Shown here: piece after piece, positions 1 through 6,832 of the stretch | Layout: each line of letters opens with the position of its first letter | Numbering within the stretch: the stretch's first letter is position 1 | Source: Korobacter sp036501185 | Lineage (GTDB): Bacteria > Acidobacteriota > Terriglobia > Terriglobales > Acidobacteriaceae | DNA: 38,706 nucleotides | NCBI GenBank assembly: GCA_036501185.1 | Contig: DASYAU010000082.1 | Location: 1-38,706, forward strand | Direction of reading: 5' to 3' | The notes under the pieces: generated by a model | Databases searched by the model: none | Told to the model about the DNA's origin: nothing | What the model saw: only the letters and a program-made list of their open reading frames with translations | Program-made: the position numbers and the translations under genes

Positions 1-541
1 GCTGAGCGCCGGAAAGACCTGGAAGTCGTACGCCGAAAGCCTTCCCTACACCGGCTATCTCGGCGGCAATACGGGCGACTACTTCAAGCACCACAACCCG
101 TTCGCCTACTTCAGCGACGTCCGCGATAGCAGCACCGAGAAGGACCGCATCGTTCCGTTCACGCACTTCGCGGAAGACCTCGCCAGCCACTCGCTGCCGA
201 GCTTCTCGTTCGTGGTGCCCAACATCATGCACGACGCGCATAGCGGATCGCTCTCTTCCGCCGATGCATGGCTCAAGAAAAACATCGGGCCGCTGCTCTC
301 CAATTCCGAGTTCAAAACCAACGGCATCCTCATCATCGTCTTCGACGAGTCCTACGACAGCGACGCCGCTCACGGGGGCGGACACGTGGCCGCCGTGGTG
401 GTTGGCCCGGGCGTGAAGCGCGGCTACCGCTACACCGGATTTGCGCAACATCAGTCGGTGCTGGCGACAGTTCTCGATGCTCTCAAACTGGGCCAGACCA
501 TGCACAACGCGACGACGGCAAGCGATCTCGCGGTGTTCTAA
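1..541 (+). CDS. Phosphoesterase family protein (phospholipase C / acid phosphatase superfamily), C-terminal part
   Basis: The reading frame is open from the first bases of the window to TAA at 539-541, so only the last ~179 residues are seen and the start lies outside. The visible part has the typical end of the PF04185 phosphoesterase family: a PNIMHDAHSG stretch, then a FDESYDSDAAHGGGH motif whose Asp and His residues belong to the metal/phosphate site in this family, then VVVGPGVKRG and a closing segment about a queried 'next' target (QHQSVLATVLDAL). Family members are usually exported and hydrolyse phosphate esters or phospholipids. Substrate cannot be read from the sequence. It ends 37 bases before RNase PH on the same strand, with no terminator evident between them. 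Confidence 0.85.
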   Translation, partial: LSAGKTWKSYAESLPYTGYLGGNTGDYFKHHNPFAYFSDVRDSSTEKDRIVPFTHFAEDLASHSLPSFSFVVPNIMHDAHSGSLSSADAWLKKNIGPLLSNSEFKTNGILIIVFDESYDSDAAHGGGHVAAVVVGPGVKRGYRYTGFAQHQSVLATVLDALKLGQTMHNATTASDLAVF

Positions 542-578
542 GCAACTCGATCGTCGGAGCGGAAGGTAGAATGGCAGC

Positions 579-1316
579 ATGCACTTCCGCTCCGACAATC
601 GCACGCCTGACCAGATGCGCCCAGTCAACATCCTCCCCGACTACATCTCCACCGCCGAGGGATCCTGCCTCATCGAAGTCGGCAACACGCGCGTCATCTG
701 CACGGCGTCGATCGAAGAAACGGTGCCCGGCTTCCTGCGCAATACCGGCAAGGGCTGGATCACCAGCGAATACGGGATGCTGCCGCGCGCCACCCTCACC
801 AGGGGCACGCGCGAGGCCAGCAAAGGACGGCAATCCGGCCGTACCCACGAGATCCAGCGGCTGATCGGACGCTCCATGAGGGCCGTCACCGACCTCATCA
901 AGCTGGGCGAGCGCACCATCTGGGTGGATTGCGACGTGATCCAGGCCGACGGAGGCACGCGCACCGCTTCGATTACCGGCGCATTCGTCGCGGTCGCGCT
1001 GGCCGTGCAAAAACTCGCCGAGGCCGGCACCCTCACCACCTCGCCCCTGCGCGATTACGTCGCCGCCACCAGCGTCGGCATTGTCGATGGCGCCGTGCTG
1101 CTCGATCTTGCTTACGAAGAAGATTCGCGGGCTGAGGTCGACATGAATATCGTCATGACCGGCAGCCGCAAGATGATCGAAGTCCAGGGCACCGCCGAGC
1201 AACATCCGTTCGACGATGAGCAACTGCAACACATGCTGAAGTTCGCCAAAGCCGGCATCGAACAGTTGATCGTGAAACAGCAGGCAGCACTGGGCGCGAG
1301 TGTGTTGAGCCAGTAA
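579..1316 (+). CDS. rph: Ribonuclease PH
   Basis: A 245-residue protein of normal RNase PH length. It is a phosphate-dependent 3'-to-5' exoribonuclease that trims the 3' ends of tRNA precursors and other RNAs in the cytoplasm, normally as a hexamer. Family marks are the N-terminal RTPDQMRPV (residues 8-16), GSCLIEVGNTRV (28-39), the SEYGMLPRAT block (63-72), and GRQSGRTHEIQRLIGR (83-98), which carries the phosphate-binding arginine, followed by DCDVIQADGGTRTASI (about 116-131). The start ATG is chosen because the conserved N-terminus begins within a few residues of it. A GGAAGG-like ribosome site lies just upstream. The C-terminus after residue 235 is short and unconserved, as usual. Confidence 0.96.
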   Translation: MHFRSDNRTPDQMRPVNILPDYISTAEGSCLIEVGNTRVICTASIEETVPGFLRNTGKGWITSEYGMLPRATLTRGTREASKGRQSGRTHEIQRLIGRSMRAVTDLIKLGERTIWVDCDVIQADGGTRTASITGAFVAVALAVQKLAEAGTLTTSPLRDYVAATSVGIVDGAVLLDLAYEEDSRAEVDMNIVMTGSRKMIEVQGTAEQHPFDDEQLQHMLKFAKAGIEQLIVKQQAALGASVLSQ

Positions 1317-1367
1317 CGGCCTCGCGGGTGCGATGGAATCCGCCCGCTGCGGACGCATTTTCAGGTA

Positions 1368-1386
1368 CCCCCCTCCCCCTCCCCCC
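1368..1386. other. Near-pure C tract (G-rich on the minus strand)
   Basis: Seventeen of 19 bases are C, in runs of 6, 5 and 6 separated by single T. The complementary strand therefore has three long G runs. It sits about 50 bases after the RNase PH stop codon. The runs are long enough to supply the G triplets of a G-quadruplex, but nothing in the sequence shows that one forms. Confidence 0.6.
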
Positions 1387-1430
1387 TCGTTTTGTTTGTT
1401 TTCAGCAGCTTAGTCTGTGGAAAACTCGCA

Positions 1431-1482
1431 AAGTCCTCTCGGCGTGAGAGTTACAAGTAAAGTCCTCTCGGCGTGGGAGTTA
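1431..1482. repeat. Two tandem 23-base repeats, each a small hairpin
   Basis: Positions 1431-1453 and 1460-1482 match at 22 of 23 bases, with a period of 29. Each copy contains CTCTC-GGCGT-G(A/G)GAG, able to fold as a 5-bp stem with a 5-base loop. The single difference turns an A-T pair into a G-T wobble, so pairing is kept. They lie in a gene-free stretch downstream of RNase PH. Confidence 0.7.
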
Positions 1483-1506
1483 GGGGGCATTTTTGAGAGA
1501 AAAACC

Positions 1507-1539
1507 AAATCTTTAATCACGAAGGACACGCAGTACACG
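1507..1539. repeat. Degenerate copy of a dispersed 'AAATCTTTAA..CAC' repeat
   Basis: The stretch begins AAATCTTTAATCACGAAGG and resembles the left arm of the long palindrome at 7833-7923, which begins AAATCTTTAACCACAGAGG. Both then continue with GACAC-type repeats. Here only one arm is present and no matching right arm follows. Confidence 0.5.
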
Positions 1540-2004
1540 TAAGAAATTGGGGGGATTGAAGCCCGTTTTCGCTACTGGACCTGTGGAATTTTCAAAGAGC
1601 GGTTTTGATCGTTGGGGACATTGCCCGACATGCTCACGGTAGCGGGAGCTTGGCAAATTTGTATGTGAGATGGGGCACGCGAGGCGGTGATTTGGGGCAC
1701 GAAAAACGTGGAAAGTTGGGTGAAATTTGAAGGAATCGAGCTGAAATTTGGGGATTCCGGGCGCGAAAACGCGACTTTTGAACGCAAAAATGAGGGCGTT
1801 TTTGGCGTTGCGGACGGGGTGGGTGGGAGTGAATTTTGACGGAGATTGAGCGAAAGCCGCTGTTTATGCGGGTTTGAGGGGATTCTGCGGGATTGCGCGA
1901 AAACGACGAAAAGACGTGTTTTGGAGGCAAAAAGGGCGGTTTTTCGGCGCGAGGACGAGATAACAATGTGAACTTTGGGAAAGGCCCACATCCGCAGTTG
2001 AGCT
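1540..2004. other. Gene-free, purine-skewed stretch with an internal hairpin
   Basis: No convincing gene on either strand. The plus strand is strongly enriched in G and A for several hundred bases. The minus strand can be read as an open frame of about 149 codons (1572-2021), but the product is a Ser/Pro/Arg/Lys-rich sequence with no domain, which is what translated purine-skewed DNA gives. One inverted repeat stands out: AACGCAAAAA at 1781-1790 against TTTTTGGCGTT at 1799-1809, with an 8-base loop. It may be a decayed or repeated intergenic element. Confidence 0.4.
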
Positions 2005-2229
2005 CTACTTCGCCAAGTCACGCAACGCGTTTCGCCTACGCTTCATGACCTTGCGCGCCGACTGCATGGTCTTTTCGAATTCGGGATCGAACGGAGTGAT
2101 CCTGAAGCCATCTACATCTTCGGCGAGGAAAGGCGAGTCGCCGCTCTTAACCTTCAATCTCGCGAGGGCTTCTTTTGGCAGGATGAGGGCGACTGAGCTT
2201 CCGACGGTGGTGAGTTTCAGCTTCAGCAT
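2005..2229 (-). CDS. AbrB/MazE-type antitoxin (SpoVT-AbrB domain), no toxin partner seen
   Basis: A 74-residue protein beginning MLKLKLTTVGSSVALILPKE, the classical swapped-hairpin AbrB DNA-binding fold (G-S-S-V-A-L-x-L-P-K-E), then a short acidic-to-basic tail ending RRRNALRDLAK. Members act as DNA-binding antitoxins that repress their own operon and neutralise a toxin, usually encoded just downstream. Here the downstream DNA (towards 1540) holds no toxin gene, so it appears orphan. The ATG at 2229 is preferred over a GTG two codons upstream because GAGG lies five bases before it. A perfect palindrome sits three bases upstream of the ATG and covers that ribosome site. Confidence 0.8.
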   Translation of the reverse strand: MLKLKLTTVGSSVALILPKEALARLKVKSGDSPFLAEDVDGFRITPFDPEFEKTMQSARKVMKRRRNALRDLAK

Positions 2230-2232
2230 GGG

Positions 2233-2248
2233 CACCTCGTTCGAGGTG
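2233..2248 (-). promoter_or_regulatory. Palindromic operator over the antitoxin ribosome site
   Basis: CACCTCGTTCGAGGTG is a perfect 7+7 bp inverted repeat with a 2-base centre. It lies between a TATAAT box and the antitoxin ATG, and one arm contains the GAGG ribosome-binding sequence. By analogy with AbrB-type antitoxins this is the likely site for self-repression. The role is inference. Confidence 0.6.
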
Positions 2249-2254
2249 ATTATA
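2249..2254 (-). promoter_or_regulatory. Perfect -10 box (TATAAT) for the antitoxin gene
   Basis: TATAAT on the minus strand, directly abutting the palindromic operator and about 20 bases from the ATG. No good -35 hexamer is visible at the usual distance. Confidence 0.45.
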
Positions 2255-2268
2255 AGATCCGTTAGAAC

Positions 2269-2448
2269 GTGAACCGCGACGCACTCCTAGACATTCAGGG
2301 CGACTCCAGTCGTCTTCCGGATTTCATCGAAGATTGCAAAAGAGAATTTGCGGCGCATGGACTCAAGATGGATCTGGTCTCGCGCGACGACCAGTATGAA
2401 TACAACATTGTGATCGCCCAGGAGTCTTACGCAACGGTTGTGAAGTAG
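2269..2448 (+). pseudogene. Short 59-codon reading frame, probably a truncated gene remnant
   Basis: Open from GTG at 2269 to TAG at 2446, with an in-frame TAG just upstream at 2263, so it cannot extend further 5'. The product contains LPDFIEDCKREFAAHGLKM and a closing YEYNIVIAQESYATVVK. It reads like real protein with an amphipathic helix. From memory it resembles the first part of an uncharacterised acidobacterial family that normally continues for some tens of residues, so I treat it as a C-terminally truncated remnant. There is no ribosome site of note. Its end overlaps the end of the converging histidine kinase gene by 22 bases. It could instead be a genuine small protein. Confidence 0.4.
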
Positions 2449-3614
2449 GCCCTGGTTGCAAAGCGCGGGCATTCGGGAAAGAAGATGGAGAACACCGTGC
2501 CGGCGGCGGTGGGCGAGACGCTGCTTCGCACTTGGATTTTTCCACTATGTTTATGCACGATTTGCGAGCATACCCATAGTCCCAGACCCGCTCCGGTATC
2601 GCCCTTGGTGCTCACAAAAGGCTCAAACAACTGCTTCTTGACGGCCGGATCAATCCCCGGTCCGGAATCCGCGATCGTCAATCGCGCGCCGGGACGCGAT
2701 CCATTGCTGCGTTCGCTGCTCCGTGCGATTCGAATCTTCAGCATTCCTCCGGTGCGCATGGCATCGAGCGCATTCCCTATCATGTTGAGGATTAGCTGGC
2801 GAAGCTCACCGCCCATGGCGAGGACGGGTGGACACTCGCGAAAATCTTTTTGCACCACGATTCGAGCTGCCGTCAATCTTGCCTGGAAAAGGTTCAAGGC
2901 AGAATCCACAACCTCAGCCGGATTCACGAGTTCTGGCTTACCTGACTGATGGTAGATCCGCAAGGTCTGGGTGACGATTTCAGAAACGCGCGCGAGTTCT
3001 CGTCCCGCGGTCTGCGCGTATTCCTGGGACTCCGGCAAACTCATGGACTTGCCTATCAAGTAGAGAAGGTTGGTTACAGATGCCAAAGGGTTGTTGATTT
3101 CGTGGGCCATGGTCGCGGCCAGGCGGCCGACCACGGCCAGTTTCTCCGACTTTCGCAAGGCTGCTTCTGCGAGCCGCTGAACAGCCAAGTGATCACGCAT
3201 CTGATATTGGCGGCGACGGCTGCGCAACGCAGCCTGCACGGTGCTCACGAGAGTCTCCGGCCGAGCCGGCCGTTCCAGCATTAGGATGTTGCCGAGGGGT
3301 GTGCAAAGTTGCAATTGTTTTTGATTCGCTTCGTCAACCGCGCCGGAGCGAGTCATGAGAATGATGGGGAAGTCTGACCATGAAGGTTGCGCTGATAAAT
3401 GTGAGGCCCACTCCGTAATCTCGGGGAGGGTGAGCGACTCTTCCGCTACCAGCAAGGCGCCCACACCCGCATTCATCTCGGTTCGGGCTATGGCCAGGGT
3501 GGGCGACTGCTCGCAAGGAATGCCTTTGCTCAACAACAGGCTCGAGATAAGTTCACTATCCCGGCCGGTCGGAGCAACGACCAGCACGCGCAGATCACGG
3601 TCGAGGTGGTTCAT
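2427..3614 (-). CDS. Histidine kinase with N-terminal degenerate receiver domain
   Basis: A 395-residue soluble sensor kinase without membrane segments. Residues ~8-130 look like a receiver fold (LRVLVVAPTGRD...) but the acidic pair after the first strand is PTG and the phospho-acceptor position in ALLVAEES is not Asp, so it is likely a pseudo-receiver. It is followed by a helical linker and HisKA with phospho-acceptor His171 in MAHEINNP. The ATPase domain has N box NMIGNALDAM (277-286), G1 DSGPGI (316-321), F box FEPFVSTK (330-337) and G2 GAGLGL (341-346). The start at 3614 is preferred over 3686 because AGGAG lies eight bases upstream. It then overlaps the end of the KaiC-like gene by 20 bases, implying translational coupling. 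The last ~15 residues after IFFPE are unusual and overlap a converging gene remnant. No response-regulator gene is adjacent. Confidence 0.9.
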   Translation of the reverse strand: MNHLDRDLRVLVVAPTGRDSELISSLLLSKGIPCEQSPTLAIARTEMNAGVGALLVAEESLTLPEITEWASHLSAQPSWSDFPIILMTRSGAVDEANQKQLQLCTPLGNILMLERPARPETLVSTVQAALRSRRRQYQMRDHLAVQRLAEAALRKSEKLAVVGRLAATMAHEINNPLASVTNLLYLIGKSMSLPESQEYAQTAGRELARVSEIVTQTLRIYHQSGKPELVNPAEVVDSALNLFQARLTAARIVVQKDFRECPPVLAMGGELRQLILNMIGNALDAMRTGGMLKIRIARSSERSNGSRPGARLTIADSGPGIDPAVKKQLFEPFVSTKGDTGAGLGLWVCSQIVHKHSGKIQVRSSVSPTAAGTVFSIFFPECPRFATRAYFTTVA

Positions 3615-5192
3615 GTTCCGCACTCCTATCAACACGCGCGCCGCGAGGCTGGAGGTCCGCCGCTTCGCCTCGATACTTCGGTGCACCTGTCAACACACCC
3701 TCGAGTTCGGTCAGTACGCCGCCTACAGAGATACTTCCGTTCTTCATTAATAGTTCCCGAATCGTCCGTTCGTGGGGTCCGCTTCGCTTCTTGATTACCG
3801 AAAGCGCCTGGCGCACCTCACCGGTTGCCTCAAAGTATCGAAACAACAGGACGGTATCGGCCAGGTAGTTCACATCCACAGGGGTATCAATGTTGGCGCC
3901 GACGAACCCGTGCTGGGCGACTGTCATCAAGGTCGTGACCCCTCTTTGACCCAGAAATGCGAGCAATTCATGCAGTTGCATGGCGAGGAATTTCTCGCCT
4001 GGCATGCCGTTGAGAAAGCCGTTAAGGCTATCAATCACGAGCAGCTTCAACGCATGGGTTTCGACCAGTTGGCGGATCTCGTGCACCAGTTCGCCTGGGG
4101 ACAACTCCGCGGCATCGATTTGGCGAAGCAAGAGTTTTCCGGAATCAACATATGGCTGGACGTCGAGTCCGAGCCCTTTCCCGCGCCTAACCAGGGTGGC
4201 CAGGGACTCATCAAAAGCGAAGAAGGCGGCAGTGTTGCCTTCTTCCGCCGCCGATTCTGCATAGCGCAGCGCGATGGTGGACTTTCCGCATCCTGCGGGT
4301 CCCAAGAGAAGTGTGCTGGTGCCGGTGTCGATGCCGCCGCCAAGCAATTTGTCGAGTGCATCGATGCCGCTTTTCACGCTCTTCTGGGTGGATTTCCAGG
4401 GATGCTCGGCGGCAATAAGGCGGGGATACACTTCGACTCCCCCACGCCGGATGTGGTAGTCGTGAAAACCTTCGCGGAACGCGGAGCCTCGCAGCTTCCT
4501 TATTTCCAGCCTGCGTCGCTTGGCGCCATATTCTCGCTCCAGGCTTTCAAGGATGATGACGCCATGGGCAATGCTCTGGAGTTGTCGGTCGTGAATGTCT
4601 GCGGTACGGTCGTCCAGCAAGATCACGGTGCAGTCGCGTCCCGAGAAGTAGCGCTTGAGCGCGAGAATCTGCCGGCGATACCGCAACGGTTCCCTGGCGA
4701 GCAAACGCAATTCGGAGAGCGAATCGAAAACCACGCGAACCGGGTGTAATCGCTCGACCTCAGCCAAAACTAAATTGGTTGAGTCCGTGAGTTCCATTTC
4801 TGAAGGGTTGAATACGGTTACTGCGCTTCGGCCTTAAGCCGATGGTCATCCGGGACCATCTCGAAGATCGGGATCGAATCGAAGTCCCAGCCATGCGAGC
4901 GCGCAATTTCAAGCAGTTCATGTTTCGATTCCGACAGCGTGACGTAGAGTCCAGATTGTCCGCGACGGATGCCTTCGAGGATAAACTGCATCGCAATCGT
5001 GGTCTTGCCTGTTCCGGGATCGCCTTCGATCAGGAAAAGATGATTGCGTGACAAGCCTCCCCCGAGGATATCGTCGAGCCCAGCAATGCCTGTGGCGAAC
5101 AATTCAGCCGGCGCAATCACGTTCTCTGGTGAAAGGCCGACACCATTGGAGGGCTTTTTGGATGCGGCCGCGTTCTTGGTATATGGGTCCAC
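3595..5192 (-). pseudogene. KaiC-family two-domain ATPase interrupted by a one-base frameshift
   Basis: Two consecutive minus-strand frames together encode one KaiC-like protein of about 532 residues. The first part (5192-4818, 124 codons) has FATGIAGLDDILGGGL and Walker A GDPGTGKTT (57-65), and ends at TAA. The next frame resumes exactly there with TVFNPSEMELT and holds the Walker B of domain 1 (VRVVFDSLSEL). It then has the whole second domain: SGIDALDKLLGGG, Walker A GPAGCGKST, the FFAFDES acidic motif and Walker B LLVIDSL. A Tyr codon expected between AEAQ and TVFNP is reduced to two bases, so a single-base deletion (or a read/assembly error) explains the break. KaiC relatives are RecA-fold ATPases/autokinases in signalling. 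The GTG start at 5192 is chosen because AGGAG lies six bases upstream; an ATG at 5288 has no such site. It overlaps the downstream histidine kinase. An internal ATG at 4797 could give a 400-residue product with only domain 2 intact. Confidence 0.85.
4816..4820 (-). other. Frameshift junction in the KaiC-like gene
   Basis: On the minus strand the codons run GCG CAG TAA; dropping into the downstream frame gives TA-ACC-GTA-TTC. Family members are expected to have Gln-Tyr-Thr-Val-Phe here, which needs one extra base after TA. There is no slippery heptamer or following hairpin to suggest programmed frameshifting. Confidence 0.75.
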
Positions 5193-5433
5193 GTTAACTC
5201 CTGTGGCGAGAAGCAAATGAGCTGTTCTGTCGGTTATCTTCCAAGAGGGAGAAAGTCGTCGCCCGATGGGCCCATTTGCGCCGATCAAGGTTCGATCAGA
5301 GATTGATTAGAAGTTTGTGGGTTGCTGCTGGACTTGAATGTTCAATTTTGCACACTCGCAAAAAGATTGCGCGCGCGTTTGGGGCATATTTACCCAGGGC
5401 ACGAGGTGTAGTGCTGTCAAGCGACGAATATCC

Positions 5434-6198
5434 TTAGTCGTGCAGAACGACGCTAACCAGCGAGCTATGGATTTGCAATCCGCCGCGGTTGTAGTTGATG
5501 AACCCCAACTTACGGAACCGGTTCATGAAGAAACTCACGCGGGAACGGGTAGTTCCAATCATGTCCGCGAGGGTCTCCTGGCTCATATTGGCGATCACCG
5601 GAATCGGCTTGGCTTCTTGTCCAAAATTGGCCAACAAGAGCAGCAATCGGGCGAGTCGCTTCTCGCTGGAATTGAAAAGCTGGTCCACCAGGTCTGACTC
5701 AATGCGTACGTTGCGCGAAAGCAAGTGGGCGACAAACCTGCCGGCGAACTCCGGCTCTCGCTGCAGCAACAACATGACTGCGGTTTTCGAGATTCGAATA
5801 ATCGTGCTGTGCTGCATTGCGCTCGCGCTTGCGATGCGTCGGGTCTGTCCCGCCAGGCAGCCTTCCCCAAAAAAACTGCCTTGGAGCAGGATGGCGACGA
5901 CGGCCTCTTTGCCTTGGTTCGACACAACCGTGACCTTCACTCTTCCAGTCTGTAAATAAAAAACCGCATCGGCTGCATCGCCTTGGCCGAATACAGGCTG
6001 CCTTTCCCCGTACTCTCGGCTGGTCTTTCCCTTTCCTGGCCGCAGTAGGATGACGAGGAGCCCGGCATCCAGCGCCTTTGGAACCGGTGCATCCAACGTA
6101 CGTCCGCGCATTTTCGCGATTGATCGCGCGGACGACGACACCAAGGCCTTCGCCGGAACTAAGTCGGATTTCATCTTTCGCGCAATCCGGGATTTCAT
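5434..6198 (-). CDS. Crp/Fnr-family transcriptional regulator
   Basis: A 254-residue regulator. After a basic, low-complexity N-terminal extension (1-60) comes a cyclic-nucleotide-binding jelly-roll domain (about 64-150) with QPVFGQGDAADAVFYLQTGRVKV and GSFFGEGCLAGQTRRIASA. A dimer helix follows, then a winged helix with the recognition segment MSQETLADMIGTTRSRVSFF (205-224). No Fe-S cysteine set of the FNR kind is present. The effector cannot be named, and the cAMP-contact residues are only loosely conserved. The start ATG has AAGGAG eight bases upstream. It is the first gene of a minus-strand cluster leading to the KaiC-like and histidine kinase genes, with ~240 bases between, so co-transcription is possible but not shown. 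Confidence 0.9.
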   Translation of the reverse strand: MKSRIARKMKSDLVPAKALVSSSARSIAKMRGRTLDAPVPKALDAGLLVILLRPGKGKTSREYGERQPVFGQGDAADAVFYLQTGRVKVTVVSNQGKEAVVAILLQGSFFGEGCLAGQTRRIASASAMQHSTIIRISKTAVMLLLQREPEFAGRFVAHLLSRNVRIESDLVDQLFNSSEKRLARLLLLLANFGQEAKPIPVIANMSQETLADMIGTTRSRVSFFMNRFRKLGFINYNRGGLQIHSSLVSVVLHD

Positions 6199-6832
6199 AC
6201 CAAGAACTCCTTAAAGCTTGCGCAGGTGACACTCCCGCTACTTCATTACACACCCCTTTCGGACGGATGACTGTATCTATTTGCTCACTCACCCCGAGTC
6301 CGAATCTGGCGAAACCCAGCACAGGCGGGACGTTCCTAGTTGCAATGCGAGGAGGAAAAAACTGCTTGCGAGGGCGGCCTATGAGAATTGCCGTGCGGCC
6401 GGCGGTCGCGGGGTGATCGGGGAACGTTCCGTCGATCTCGAAATTCGCCGCTCGCCTGTGAGTACGAGGCTTTCCGGAACCGACGGCGACGTCTAATCGT
6501 TGCGAGATCCAAGTAACCCGTTTGTTAAGAAGGCTTTGCGTCTAACGCCCAACGTACTCATCGCCTTACGGGGAATTTGTCCCTAATGGATGAGAAGGAG
6601 GGATGAGGTAGGAGTACATATCGAACGCGTGCCGGCGCGGCCCGCCGTTCCCGAAACTCAGGCGCCAACGCGGAGAAAGTCGCGACAAGTTGCGAGTTTC
6701 CGGCTTAACCAGCGCGTCACAGCCACACCCTCTCAATCGCGTTAGAATGAAAGGCTGTTGATTCGGCGCTGAAGATACCTGAGTCATACCGCAATACTTA
6801 TCTGAACGAAATGGCAGGAGGGGCTCCCCATT
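6199..6832. other. Gene-free region between the Crp-type regulator and the aldolase
   Basis: About 630 bases lie between divergently arranged genes. Short frames on both strands have no recognisable product. A TAGAAT sequence at 6743-6748 could be a -10 box for the aldolase, without a clear -35. I see no RNA gene or terminator-like hairpin here. Confidence 0.4.

Noticed and set aside
483..1358. Long minus-strand open frame opposite RNase PH
   Set aside because: It is antisense to an unmistakable rph gene, and its product is His/Gly/Ala/Arg-rich with no domain, typical of GC-rich shadow frames.
1572..2021. 149-codon minus-strand frame as a possible toxin for the antitoxin
   Set aside because: It starts inside the antitoxin gene in another frame, has no toxin motif, and reflects skewed base composition.
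3772..4749. 325-codon plus-strand frame opposite the KaiC-like gene
   Set aside because: Antisense to the KaiC-like coding frame, with no independent support.
4810..4825. Programmed ribosomal frameshift in the KaiC-like gene
   Set aside because: There is no slippery heptamer, no stimulating hairpin and no internal ribosome site at the junction; a lost base fits the expected protein better.
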